Assembly: GCF_029407905.1 (NCBI RefSeq)
Contig: NC_073624.1
Location: 118,048,001 to 118,112,000, forward strand
Source: Bubalus kerabau
Lineage: Eukaryota; Chordata; Mammalia; Artiodactyla; Bovidae
Direction: 5' to 3'
DNA length: 64,000 nucleotides
Position 1 is the stretch's first letter; every line of letters begins with the position of its first letter. Shown here piece by piece: positions 44,647 to 57,390 of this stretch. Below the pieces are notes generated by a model. The model made no database searches and was not told the DNA's origin. It was given only the letters and a program-made list of their open reading frames with translations. The position numbers and the translations under genes are program-made.

Positions 44647-46080
44647 ATAAAAATATATATTATATATAATATATCATATATTATATAATTTATATTATAT
44701 AATATTTAATAAATGATATATCTTAATATATATATTATATATATTAATATATTGCGCATCTTAATATATACATTATATTATATATTCTTATGAAATAAGA
44801 ATATGTATAAGATTCTTATTTCAAACAATAGTCTATAATATATATTATATTATATATATTATAATAAACAATATAAAATGTGTATAACTATATATATTAG
44901 ATATAACTTTATATAATATATATAACTCTAGTATATTATATATAACTATATATAATATATAACTATATGTATAATATATAAGTAATATATATTATAGACT
45001 ATAATTTGAAATAAGAATATATAATATAATATATATTAAGATATACAATATATTAAGATATATAAAATATATATTAAGATATAATATATTAAGTATTATA
45101 TAATATATAATATTTTATATATAATATATATTTATATATAAATATAATATATATTTTGAATATATATTATATATATGTTTAATATATTTTAATATATATA
45201 TAAATATATATAAATATATATTTTATTTATTTATTTATATATAAATATATTTATATAGAAACATATATAATATATATTTTAATATATAATATATATATTT
45301 AATATATTTAATATTTATATATTTATATATTTATATTTAAATATTATTGATAATTATTTATATAATATATACAATATTACATATGATATAATAATAATAT
45401 AATATATAATTATACGATAAAATATTATATAATAAAATATATAATAATAAAATGTAATAAAATATTATACTACATATTAATATTATTATTATAAGATTAG
45501 GGTTATATTATATAATATATATAATATAATATAATCATACAATAATATAATAATAATGCAGTGTTATGTAATATTATATAATAATATTATGTAATATATA
45601 TTGATATATTATATAATATCTATTATATATTACATTATATATTATATATCTTAATATGTATATTATATAATATTATATAAATATAACATATAAAATGATA
45701 TTATATTATATTAATATATTATATGTATTATATATTATATTATATATATTATATATCTTAATATATATCTAAATATATATATTATATATAATAATATATT
45801 GTATGTCTTAATATATATATTATATTATATATATTTTTATGAAATTAGAATATATATAATATTGTTATTTCAAACTAAAATCTATATTATGTAATGTATA
45901 TAATATATATAGTTTCAAATGAGATGTTGTATATATAATATTATTATTTCAATCTATAATCTTTACAAATAACATTGCAGAAATATTTTACTTTTTTCTA
46001 CAAAATCCAATGTGTATTTTATACTCATCAGTTAAATTCAGTCAGTCGTATCTGAGTTTTTGCGACCCCAAGGACTATAG
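43950..46080 (-). repeat. Right arm of inverted duplication, AT-expanded
   Basis: Reverse-complement counterpart of 42287-43168. BovB portion 43950-44646, then about 1.26 kb of AT-rich sequence (44647-45910) with no equal in the left arm, then the single-copy part 45911-46027 (aatctataatctttacaaat, aacattgcagaaa, atccaatgtgtattttatac), then the end of the older BovB, 46028-46080 (catcagttaaattcagtcag, aggactatag). Confidence 0.85.
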
Positions 46081-47345
46081 CTATATGATATATATATTAT
46101 ATTTAATATATTTAAATGTATATATTATATATATAATTATATATATATATATACCTCATCCAGGAGAAGAAATATATATATAATAATTATATATGTATAT
46201 TATGTATTACAAATCTATATTATACATATAAATATATTTTATATATTATTATATATATTTTTAAATACATATATTTATATACAAAATATTATATATATGT
46301 ATAAATATATATTATATAAATAATTATAGATATTATATATAAATATAAGTATTAAATTTTATTTTATATATTTTATAATACATATCATATTTAATATAAT
46401 ATAAATTTTAATTTATTTAATATATATTACTAATTATATATTTTTAATATTATTATATTAATATATTGTATTTTATTATATATTATATTTAATATACACA
46501 TATTATATTATCTTATATAAATTATATTATATATTAAATATATATTATATATAATATAAATTATATCATATATATTAAATATATATTATTTATATTACAT
46601 AATATTATATAATATTATTATATTCCATTATATTCCATTATATTATATATTATTATATATAGTATAATATAATATGTCATATATATAATGTATATATGAT
46701 ATATATCATTTTAATTCATTTCATCATAATGATATATATTATATTATATCAAATAATATATATTATATATTATATCAAATAATGTTATATATAAGATATA
46801 TTATATATTATATCAAATAATATATTATATATAATATAAATTATAAATATATGTCATCATATATATAATATAAATATATAAATCATATTTATATAAATTT
46901 ATATAATTTTATATATAAATATAATGTATATAATGTATATATAATCATGTAAATTTATATATGAAAATATATGTTTTTATAAATTAATATATGTTGCATA
47001 TATACATTATATTTATATACTTAAATATATATATTTATATATAAATTAGTATATAAATTCATAGATTAATTTTTATATATAAATATATACTATGTATTTC
47101 AATCTATATATATAATATAATATAATAATATGATATAAATTATTATATTAATTTAATATTAATATATTATATATTATATAAATATATGTCATATAATATT
47201 TTATATTAATATTATATATTAATAGCATAATATATTATTTGTATAACAATTTTATATAAATAATATATAATATACTATATTAATATATAGTATAGTTATA
47301 ATATATGTAATATTCTTATTTCAAACTATATATATATATATATAT
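44647..47345. repeat. 2.7-kb AT-rich palindromic expansion
   Basis: Almost only A and T, apart from the right-arm island at 45911-46080 and a small gc-containing island at about 46153-46170. It is not a simple (TA)n run. It holds repeated copies of the seed palindrome (44791-44825, 45840-45875, 45913-45953) and half copies (45005-45020, 47312-47326). A block of about 90 bases at 44752-44840 recurs in direct orientation at 45791-45890. cttaatatat words run forward at 44712-44770, inverted at 45035-45095, and forward again at 45650-45815. Confidence 0.9.
46028..46080 (-). mobile_element. BovB 3'-end fragment, inverted copy
   Basis: Reverse-oriented terminal BovB sequence that matches the tail of the older copy at 42287-42337, including the unusual flank ttttatactcatcagtt. 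Best explained as part of the inverted duplication, not as a separate insertion. Confidence 0.82.
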
Positions 47346-48289
47346 ACAGTGAAAATATATTATTAAGTTAGTTTTACCTATCTCTTTTTGCTTTTATTTA
47401 TGTGGCTACTCAAAAATATAAATCAACATGTATTATATTTTTTTGGGTAGTACTGGTCTATGTAATTATATCCTGGCTTGAAAGAGCCAGAATTTCCGGC
47501 TTTTAGAGAAGAATTGTTTCCTATCCTCTGACCTGGGGATTTCTCTGCTGTAGTGAAATACTGGGCTCTCTCTGTTTTCCCTCCCTTTCTTTAATTCCTC
47601 TGCTTTTTATGTCCCTCAAATTCACTCTAAATAATTTCTCCTCAAGCCAGGCTGCATACAGTTATGTTTGGAATGTGTATTTTGACTTTCAACTATTAAA
47701 GAAGTGCTTCTAACATGTGGACATCTGTATTTCTCAATGTTTTTAATTCCTGCTTCTGGAAAAGAGATTATAGCAGGTTCAGGGGAGTCTTCACATGTTA
47801 ACATTTTCCATTCTTGATGTTAATGGAACTTACACCTACCTGAGACCAATTGAATGGAGTTTAGCTTTTCAAGCATTACTTATAAGAATTCTGACCATTT
47901 GCTATACTTCCTATACTAGATATATTTTTATATCGCATTCCTTGGTAATGTTTTACTTGTAAATGATAGTAAAAGCTCTATCTAGTTGAAGTATAATATA
48001 ATATAAATTATAAGAATGTTCAGATTCTATAGAACAACAAAGTTGTGTATAAGACAGGCATATAGCAAAACCTCAGGAAGAATTAGAAGACTTGAAAATT
48101 CACTAAGTCTCCTCAGTTTTAATATTTAATCCTGTTTTTCTCTCCCTCTTGACTGATTTTCTCTAAATGGCAGAAAACTTGACAGCTAAGTCTTATGGGG
48201 AAAATTTATTTTGGGTCAGTATTCTCGTATTATTCACCCAGCTTCAAAACGTCATATTTATCTCTAAATCATATAAGAGTGCCCAGAGA
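47346..48289. other. No recognised feature
   Basis: Normal-complexity DNA resumes. No recognised repeat and no convincing coding frame. Confidence 0.45.
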
Positions 48290-48896
48290 TAAACCCATGT
48301 ACATATATATTACAATCTTTGACAGGCTAAGAATATACAATAAGGAACAGATAGTTCCTTAACTAAATGGCACTAGGAAAACTGGACATACATATACAAA
48401 AGAATAAAATTGGACTCTTATCTTAAAACATGCACAAAAATTACCTCAAAATATATTAAATGTTTGCATTTAAGTTATGAAACCATGAAATTCAAGAAAA
48501 AAAAAAAACACTGGAGGAAAGCTTTTCGACATTCGTCTTGGCAATTATTTCTTGGATTTGACACCAAAAGCTGAGACAACAAAAGCAAATATATACAAAT
48601 GGAATGATATGAAACAAAACAATCTTCTGCACAGCAAATAAAAAAAAAAGGTGACCTACAGAATAGAAGAAAATATTCATAAACTGTATATCTGATAAAA
48701 GACCAATATTCAAAATATATAAGAAATTCTTGCAACTGAATAACAAAAAAATCTGATTTAAAAATGGACAAGGAACTGAATAGAAATTTCTGAATAGAAA
48801 GAAGACTTATAAATGTCCAGCAGATATATGAAAAAATACTCAACATTACTAATCACCAGAGACTGCAAATCAAAATCACAATGAAATATTACCTTG

Positions 48897-49040
48897 GGAC
48901 TTCCCTGGTGGTCCGTTGGTTAAGACTCAGTGCTTCCAGCACAGAGGACCCTGGTTTGATCTCTGGTGAAGGAAATAAGATCCCGTGTGCACAGTAAGTT
49001 TAAAAAAAGTTTAATTAAAAAAATGTTTAAAAAAGAACTA
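48897..49040 (+). mobile_element. CHR-type tRNA-Glu SINE in L1
   Basis: Starts gggacttccctggtggtccg, continues gttaagactcagtgcttcc and ctggtttgatctctggt, and ends in an A-rich tail. This is the cetartiodactyl CHR-like layout, distinct from Bov-tA because no BovA body follows. It separates L1 blocks aatattacctt and atgactcacac. Confidence 0.8.
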
Positions 49041-49495
49041 TGACTCACACAAGTTAGCATATCACAAGCACACACATACCAGATAACACATGTTGGTGAG
49101 AGTGTTGAGAAAAGAGAACTCTTGTACACTACATGGGCATGTAAAATGGTGTAGCTACTATGAAAAGCTGTACAGAACTTCTCCAAAAAATTCACAGTAG
49201 AACTACTATATGATCCAGCAATCAGAATGTAGGTATACATACATACAACAACGGAACTGAGATCAGGACCTCGGAGAGATATCTGCACTCCCATGTTCAT
49301 ATTCTCAACAGCCGCATGGAAGCAACCTAAATGTCCATCAACAGGTAAATGGATAAAGAAAATGTGTTACATACACGCAGTGGAATAGCACTTAGCCTTT
49401 AAAAAAAAAAAAAAAGATGATGACAGTGTGAGGGAACCTAAAGAACTTCACACTGAGTAAAATAAACCATGATTCTTCCTGCATGAATCCACTTT

Positions 49496-49794
49496 TTTGA
49501 GGTACCTGCTGCTGCTGCTGCTAAGTCGCTTCAGTTGAGTCCGACTCTGTGTGACCCCATAAACAGCAGCCCACCAGGCTCCCCCGTCCCTGGGATTCTC
49601 CAGGCAAGAACACTGGAGTGGGTTGCCATTTCCTTCTCCATTGCGTGAAAGTGAAAAGTGAAAGTGAAGTCCTTCAGTCGCGACCAACTCGTGGCAACCC
49701 CATGGACTGTAGCCCACCAGGCTCCTCCATCCATGGGATTTTCTAGGCAAGAGTACTGGAGTGGCTTGCCATTGCCTTTTCCATTTGAGGTACC
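49496..49794 (-). mobile_element. BOV-A2 SINE in L1, 11-bp TSD
   Basis: Full dimer in reverse, body 49507-49783. The TSD tttgaggtacc is perfect at 49496-49506 and 49784-49794 and lies in the L1 3' UTR, so removing the SINE rejoins the L1. Confidence 0.95.
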
Positions 49795-49957
49795 TAAAAC
49801 AGTCAAATTCAGAAAGGCGGCTGCCAAGAGCTGGTGAGAGGAGAAAACAGCAGTTATACATCTACAGCTGGAAAATGTCCCGGTCATGTGGGATGAATGA
49901 GTCCTAGAGATCTCTGTACAGCATAGTGCCCATAATCAAAAACTGCTCTTGGTGTTT

Positions 49958-50096
49958 TTCAGTCACTAAGTCGTGTCCGACTTTTTGCAATCCCAAGGAC
50001 TGTAGCACTCCAGGCCTTCCTGTCCCTCACCACCTCCCGAAGTTTGCCCAAGTTCATGTCCATTGCATTGGTGATGCCATCCAGCCATCTCATCCT
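49958..50096 (-). mobile_element. BovB 3'-end fragment (about 140 bases)
   Basis: Reverse orientation: cagtcactaagtcgtgtccg, cctgtccctcaccacctccc, gtgatgccatccagcc. Severely 5'-truncated; a 6-base flank match (ctcttg) is too short to trust. Confidence 0.85.
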
Positions 50097-50276
50097 CTTG
50101 TAAATATGTGTTAAGAGTGTGGACCTGTGTTAATAGTCTTATCACAAAATAAACTATAATAATACACAAATAAATATATAAATGTAATAATAATAGTAAG
50201 AGTAAAGATAGAGTGGGCAGACAGAAATTTGCAAAGGATAGATATGTTTATCTATCAAAGATAGTGGTGATGATTT

Positions 50277-50514
50277 CATGAATGTATGGTGGTGGTGGTA
50301 GTTTCGTCACTAAGTCGTGTACAACTCTTGTGACCCCGTGGACTATAACCTGCCAGGCTCCTCTGTCCATGGGAATCTCTAGGCAAGAATATTGGAGTGG
50401 GTTGCCGTTTCCTTCTCCAGGGGATCTTCCCAACCCAGGAACCAAACCCGGGTTTCCTGCATTGTAGGCAGATTCTTTACCAATTGAGCTTTAAGGGAAG
50501 CCCCATGAATGTAT
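50277..50514 (-). mobile_element. Bov-tA SINE in L1 3' UTR, 11-bp TSD
   Basis: Reverse orientation, body 50288-50503, with a small ggt repeat at its 3' end. The TSD catgaatgtat is perfect at 50277-50287 and 50504-50514. Confidence 0.94.
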
Positions 50515-50610
50515 AGTTATCTTTAAACTCATTCCATTGAATACATTAAATGCAAATGGCTTTTTGTGTACCAATGATACCTCAATAAAGTGGTTAATAA
50601 AAAGATAAAA

Positions 50611-51987
50611 GAAAAATATAAACAAGTCACTGAAAGGAAAAAAAAGTTGACTTTTGCAAAAGAAAAAGCAAGAAGATGTTTGAGTTATATGAGTTTCATT
50701 ATAAATGAAGTCAGCATTAATATAATCAAAAGAAAAATGTTGTATTTAAAGTCAGTTGATTTCAGAATAAAATTTCCATAAGGATAAAGGCAAAGTATTA
50801 CTGAGTCTAAGGCAAGCCTTTATTTATAAACACAACTTCAAATACATTTTCATCCAATCTATTTGCAGCTCTGGGAGGTTGTTTGGTGACCTATGCATGT
50901 ACTTGAAAAGCTAATGGAAAAGTGGAAACAGAACTCCTTTTTAAAAAGCTGCTAAAATGATATAGATACACAGGAAAAAGGAACCAATGATTTACTGTAT
51001 CTAAAGGTTAAACTACCACTCTGGAGATAATAGCAAGTTTTGTTAGTATTGGTAACATTTTTCATCATATGTTCCATGCATGATTTACCCTCCTTATTTT
51101 CCTTCCATGAGGTGAATTGCTTTTCTGATGAGAGGTCGTTAGGTAACACTTGCACAGGTTATCATACAATATAAATCTAATGATTAGAACTAATGTGCCA
51201 GCTGAATATAGTCAATATAAGCAGACATTATTAGCTGAAAAGAGAACATGGCTTGACAGTCTAGCTGCCTTTTGTATTCTATAGCATCATGAGAATCTGC
51301 TTAAAATGTAAAGCAGATGTCTTTGACAGAGTTTAGTTTTAGGTTTAGAAGAGAGCAAATGCCTGTTCCATCACTTCCTAGAAGGTGAACTGGATGGGAA
51401 GATACTTACTCTGGGAGATAAATGGCCATCCATCAGCTCAAATCAGGGAACAGGTTAGTTTGGAGCAAGATGATAGATATGATTTGGAGATTGATTTTAG
51501 AAGGATACATTGTTCTTAAGAGAAGGGGTCAAATTGTGTTCACCTTTCTTTTTTCATATCATATCCAATCTTTGTCATTCAGATATATTTATTTTTATAT
51601 AAATTAGTATAAAATCCCTGTATCACTCACTTGATACAGTAAACGCTTTTGGGGTAACTAATAATCATTATTATTCTGAGAGATTTGATGTGGAAGAAGT
51701 TTGGTGTGAATTATTAGTATGAGCATTTTGATTGTGAGGATTATTATACTAGATTTTTGTGGTGGACATCTTATTAAATTTCTAACCACTTAACCTTTGA
51801 TCCTCTGATTCTCTCTGGAGAGTTCCTTACTTTAAAAATACTGGTAGAGGGGGAAAAATACCCGCCTTCTATAGACACTAAAAATGCTAGCTATTCGACA
51901 TCTAACCGCCCCGACTGCTGACATGGACTCAGAAACTTGTAAACAAGCAGTTCCCTTTCTTAGCGACTGAAAACATCAGTAAATTGA
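50611..51987. other. No recognised feature
   Basis: AT-rich single-copy-looking DNA. No recognised repeat. Confidence 0.45.
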
Positions 51988-52018
51988 CGCTTTACCGTCT
52001 GAGCCACCAGGGAAATCC
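51988..52018 (-). mobile_element. Isolated 5' head of a Bov-tA SINE
   Basis: Only about 31 bases are present, reading ctttaccgtctgagccacca then gggaaatcc: the extreme 5' end of Bov-tA in reverse. The rest of the tRNA-like head, including the B box, and the whole BovA body are absent. Confidence 0.7.
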
Positions 52019-55000
52019 AAATTATGGTAGGTGACACTTAAGAAAACAGAAATGTCTATACCTAAAGGAATGTTTTTCAGCGTACCAGTTCTGCAGTTGT
52101 GGTCTCATGCATTTTTCCTGGCAACTAATTTGGTAATTGGTTCTTTGGTATTTCCAATGATCCTTTTGATAAAGTCATTTTCTTCCTTTTTAGATAGAAC
52201 TAGCTTCTGTGAAATGAATTGAAAACCTTATTCGTTCCATTGCATATTTCCATTTCACTGTGACTGCCCTTCCTTTGGAATTTGTAGAGGATATGACCTT
52301 TATGCACGTTTGTTTCTCTGTTTAATTATAAACTGCTTGTTCATGGAGCCCTTGTTTTGTATATTCTTTGTATCATTCGTAGTATTTGACAAAATGACAT
52401 CTTTTGGACACAGGAATGAACATGAGAATACATAGCAAAAGCATATACCTGAGAAACACTGAAAACACACATTACTCTGCTAAAATCTTACCTTGTCTAA
52501 GCCACTGTATATCCCTTGGTCACAGATTTTTCACATATAAAATAAAACATCCAGATAAGTTTTATTGTTCCAAAAATTCATTTTGTATATTTTGTGTCTT
52601 AGCATGCTCTGTTCAATAGCTCTAGAAGTTAAGGTCCCTTTACTATGATGCTCCTTTATAAAATTTCAGGAGCAGGTATGCCTAACATAGACACATGGCC
52701 CAAATTTAATTCATGTTTCTTTTTATTTTTCTACCCATAAACCGAGGATTGACTACACATGTACCAAAATAGGGGAAAAGAGTTAATTGGAGAGCTACTT
52801 TCATTGTCTCCTCCCTTTTTTATCTGCATTTCTCCAGTTTCTCCTGAGACTAAGAAACTCAAGAGTTATAGCAGCTTAGCATCCTCCAGATCTTACTTTC
52901 CTATAATTATTTTTCTGTCTCCAAGCCCCAGTTACCATTCCCTAGCTGCTTCTTTCTTCTTGTCTCTGCTTGGGGGTGAAATGAGTGACAGGCATATCCA
53001 GACTCCGCCTGTCAGGATCTCAGCATCTGTCACTAATGAATCGCATCTCTCTTTCTCGCTGAGCCCGCATGCGTTTGGCCAATCTTCAGAACACCACTCC
53101 AGGAAGTCAATACCAATTAGAGTTGGCGCAGTTTGGTGCAGCCACTTTATATTAACTCACTCACCACTCATGGCAATGCGTTTGGGGCTTACTTTCTTGA
53201 ACAACAGAGGCTGGCAACCCACAAGCTGCTTTTTCCAAATGTCCTTTTAACTAACATGCAGGCATGGGAATTAGGATCTGCCAAGCAGATGAGCCTGCAT
53301 GAAACATTGGTGAGGAAATAAATGAAGCAGCTGTTGCATGAGAGTCTCCTGGGGCAACAAAGGTAGTGTTTCTATTTTCTACTGTGGAGGCAATGGCATG
53401 TTTTCCCACTGTAATATCCTCTCCGTATTCCTATAGTCTCTGTATTCTGTGTAATCTCTGTATTCCTCACAGTGTGATTGGCATTTTTCCTGGATATGTG
53501 GTCTTTCGTGTATATCTCCCAAAAATGAGGGGCCCCAACTGAAAGGCCATCCAGTTCTATGTGATTTCCACTTATCAACGTTTAAGGAATAAGCCAGTTA
53601 GATTAGTTTCACTTGTCTAAGATTAAGAACTATGACCTATAAAAAGTATAAATGTACTTTTTGTCTCTGTCAGTTAGTAATGTATTTGTAACAGAACCCC
53701 AAAAAAAACCCCATGATTTAAACATGGAGCTTATTTTGCACACGGTGCTCAAGGATGTCACCCAGAAACTATCTTCAGCATGTAATTTTTGACTGCATTG
53801 TTACAAGATGAATCCCTGCCTTGTCTGCACACCAGGTAGGAGGGAAGGGCTGATCAAAGCTTTCTTTTAGCATTCATTCATTTGAGAAATGATGTCATAT
53901 CCTGGGGCTACTGTTAACATTTCAGTGGCTAGACCTGTGTGACATACCCTCCCGAAAGCATAGAGGCTGGTGTTGCATCATCCTATCCTTATAACAGAGA
54001 CGGGCTGGAAGCAGAGATCAGGAGCTGCGTTGAGTGACACACCCTTCAGTGTTTGCCACGTCTGCTTTTGTCATCTAGGACTCCTCTGGTAAGCTCCCAC
54101 CAAAGCTCCCGCACACATTTAGATGAAATATTCAGCCTTTGACTTGACGGAATTAAACATACCAAAAGACCCATCTGTTCAAAAGTGACTTCCTCAAAAA
54201 CTTCTAATTTAAATTTTCTTCTTTTGGAGTCACATACCTGGATTAAGGTATTTTCCATCCAGAGGATATATGCTAGACCTTCTATGTCAGTAATAGCAAC
54301 TCAAAACCCCATCACCACTCATTATCTTGTTACTACAGATAAGATTATTAAATGGAAAGGTATATCTTCCTGCAGAATAGAGCAGCATGGAAGCTTTGTG
54401 ATGAAGGGAGGCCTGGGTGGACCATCCGGCAGCCTGAGCAATTGGACCACAGGAATAATGACATGAACTAGAGAGGAAAACAAGTCCAACTAAGCTTTCT
54501 TTCAATTGCAGCTTCAAGTGTGTCAATGTTAATTAGGAATGCACATTACATTATTGTTTCATATAGAATTTTAGGAGGTTAAAACATAGCATCTTTCTTG
54601 TCTCTATTTGAGATTAAAACAAAGCAAGAAATTGATAGATGGATGAACATTTCAATATCAATTTTTTTCCTAACAATCTCTGTATTCCATGAGTAAGTTT
54701 TTGTCCAAGTAGGGTTGTAACCTTTGACCCCTGAATTCCACTCCTGAACTTAAGCTATTGCTGGTACAGCTGGACAACACCAGATCACGCATACCCACAC
54801 CCAGCAGCAACCCCTTTTATTGCAGGCGAGAAAACTGAGGAGGAACCCAGATCTCCACTGAGGATTCCTCAGAGATAAGGCAGAGAGCTAGGGAAAAGAG
54901 AGATTTATCCATCTCAGACAATAATACCATCACTGTTAGTATTTCATCATCCTAAGTTGTTTTGTAAAGGACTGTTGGCTTTTTACACCAGATCTCTGAA

Positions 55001-55234
55001 GAGTATGCTTTCTCCTACACAGATCTGATGAGACTGACATCTTTCTGTTCACTTCTTCTATCTGAAATCCATAGGAGCAGCATTACACAGCCATTCTGAA
55101 GCAGACCCAGAGACGGGCTACTCTGAGTATGAACGACCAAAGTCCCACCTCCTAAACTCTCTTGTTATGTCTTAATATTCTTGAGTTCTGGCTGAAGTTT
55201 AAGTTTGATATTCCAATTCTATAAGTCTGTGGTG
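52019..55234. other. No recognised feature, 3.2 kb
   Basis: The longest stretch without a confident repeat. At about 52325-52400, ataaactgcttgttcatgg followed by tattctttgtatc faintly resembles an L2 3' end. A frame of 163 codons (52759-53250) is Ser/Pro/Phe-rich without recognisable domains. No gene called. Confidence 0.4.
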
Positions 55235-55462
55235 CTTGCTACTCATTTGTGTGCGTGCTCAGTCATTCAGTCAAGTCCAACTCTTTGCGACCCCATGGGC
55301 CTGCCAGGTTCCTCTGTTCATGGGATTCTCAGGCAAGAATATTGGAGAGGGTTGCCATTCCCTTCTCCAGTGGATCTTCCCATCCCAGGGATTGATCCTG
55401 GGTCTCCTGCACTGCAGGCAGATGCTTTACCTCTGAGCCACTGGGGAAGTTGTTACTTATTT
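55235..55462 (-). mobile_element. Bov-tA SINE with degenerate TSD
   Basis: Reverse orientation, body about 55249-55448: shortened BovA block and tRNA-like head (gggattgatcctgggtctcc, ctctgagccactgggg). The TSD is cttgctactcattt against gttgttacttattt, 11 of 14 matching. Confidence 0.88.
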
Positions 55463-56497
55463 AGAGATATGAATAAAAATGTAGACCTACAAACACCTGT
55501 ATGAAATTTCTACAGAGAAAATATTAACATTTATTAGGGAAATATTGATTTCAAGTTTTATTTTTCTGAAGATTTACAATTTTACTAGAACCAAATTGGA
55601 TAATGTGTGGTGTTTATTCATATAAATCAACATGTAATCCATTTCCTCATTTAGCAATGCCAAATAAATGATAAAATTGATATCTGTCAACTTAAATCAT
55701 TGCTAGAACCAATTATTTATTTGAACTTGTTTTTTTTTCTCATTCATTCATGCACAATTAATCATTCTTCAAATTGCTCAATCCTAGAGGTTTGACAAAT
55801 GCACATAGAAACAGCTTTGTTTTCCAAATTGCATTTTCTGTGCTTCTCTTTTTATTACTAAGAATATTTGCATAAAAATAGTATCAAATTAAATAAGTTG
55901 CCAATTTCCTTTTAGTGGATCTGAAGTCCTCCTGAAATCATTACAAGTACACTTGTTGGCTTTAGCATACGTGTGTTGAAGAGCAACAACATCAAATTTC
56001 TGCCCAGCAGTACCTCTGATAAAATACTGCTCTATTCTACGGCTCTGTAAAAGAACCATAAAATATTGCCCCAAAACTACCTCAACTGACTAAGTTAGTT
56101 TCTTCAAGTGCAAAACAGAAGCATTTGGTTTCATGAAGATTAAAGTGAACTTCTAGTAGATTCAGGCCACGCCATCTCTCTGAGCATCACTGTGCAAAAT
56201 CATTTTCAGGTTAAGGATAAGCATTATAAAGAGTAGTCACACGAAAACATGATAAGAATGTAAACAGGGTTGTTTTTATAGCTTCCATTTTTAAAATTTC
56301 TTTGGTCCTGTAATTTTTCATTCAGTTTTCACATGGCCTCTATTTACAACACCTCAGAATGGTCTCTGAACAATGCTTATTTATTGTTGTTAATATGTTA
56401 TCATCTATTTCTTTATCTGCTTTGGCTGATAGAGACTTAAATATGCTGGGAAATTATTTTTCTCAATTTGCTTATGAGGTCGACTTTTACGTTTGAT
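55463..56497. other. No recognised feature
   Basis: AT-rich. No recognised repeat. Confidence 0.45.
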
Positions 56498-56782
56498 AGT
56501 ATTATCGGAGAAGGCAATGGCACCCCACTCCAGCACTCTTGCCTGGAAAATCCCATGAATGGAGGAGCCTGGTAGGCTGCAGTCCATGGGGTCACAAAGA
56601 GTCGGACACGACTGAGCGACTTCCCTTCACTTTTCACTTTCATGCATTGGAGAAGGAAATGGCAACCCACTCCAGTGTTCTTGCCTGGAGAATCCCAAGG
56701 ACGGGGGAGCCTGGTGGGCTTCTGTCTCTGGGGTCGCACAGAGTCGGACACAACTGAAGTGACTTAGCAGCAGCAGTATTAT
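56498..56782 (+). mobile_element. BOV-A2 SINE with 8-bp TSD
   Basis: Full dimer in sense orientation, body 56506-56774, with a gcagcagcag end. The TSD agtattat is at 56498-56505 and 56775-56782. Near consensus, so young. Confidence 0.94.
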
Positions 56783-57390
56783 ATCACAATTTTTCCACTT
56801 TTACTATCATTCTTATTAAAATAGATACCAGTACTGTAGTAGCAATGACAGAATGTGTAACTTTAGGCTTTTTTATGGAGAAATAAAATCTTAGTTACAA
56901 TATATTCTTGAAGTCCTGACTTCTGATTTCATCCATGGCCATCCTCACTGCTTTAGTCATCTACAGCCTGGGTTTGGCAGCATCCTTTCTGCTTCTTTTA
57001 AAGCTTCCAATTTCTCTTCTCTCCAAGAGGATCTGCACTGTTTACAAAGTTATCTTATTAAAAATAGTTCTATTACCCTGAAAAAATCTATTAAAATCTT
57101 TATTATTTCCTAAAGTAGTTTCCCTGGAATGTGTGTGCCTGTGAGTATTTTCCCTAAGATGTAGATCTGACCTGGATTTGTTGGTGAATCCTTGTTTTCT
57201 TTCTTTTTTTTTTTAACTCTTCTGTATCTTTTATTTTCATTTTTCAAGGTCAGAAACATTATATCACAATGTTGTCTTGATTCAGAAAAATCTTCAATAT
57301 CTTGCTCCTTCATTTATTCCTCTCACAGGACAGGATTTCTCAAAGTAAGTATTTCTAGTTTTAGGAAACAGACACTGCTTTTCTATGTTT
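56783..57390. other. No recognised feature
   Basis: AT-rich with a T run at about 57203-57214. No recognised repeat. Confidence 0.45.

Larger units (their letters stand above)
48290..50610 (+). mobile_element. Old L1 (ORF2 end and 3' UTR), split by later insertions
   Basis: Sense-strand L1: aaatggcactaggaaaactgg, gacaccaaaagctgagacaac, cttctgcacagcaaata, gtccagcagatatatgaaaa, tatgatccagcaatcag, caggtaaatggataaagaaa, then 3' UTR blocks gaggtacctaaaacagtc and gaatacattaaatgcaaatgg up to an A-rich end. It is a mammalian L1M/L1MA-like copy with a broken frame. Insertions at 48897 (CHR SINE), 49507 (BOV-A2), 49960 (BovB end) and 50288 (Bov-tA) interrupt it. Confidence 0.85.

Noticed and set aside
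44647..47345. AT-rich tract as a CRISPR array, centromeric satellite or replication origin
   Set aside because: No regular repeat-spacer pattern and no fixed-length monomer. AT-richness alone does not support an origin call. An assembly artefact cannot be excluded from sequence alone.
52759..53250. 163-codon frame in the long single-copy stretch
   Set aside because: Low-complexity Ser/Phe/Pro composition, no recognised motif, no splice or promoter evidence.
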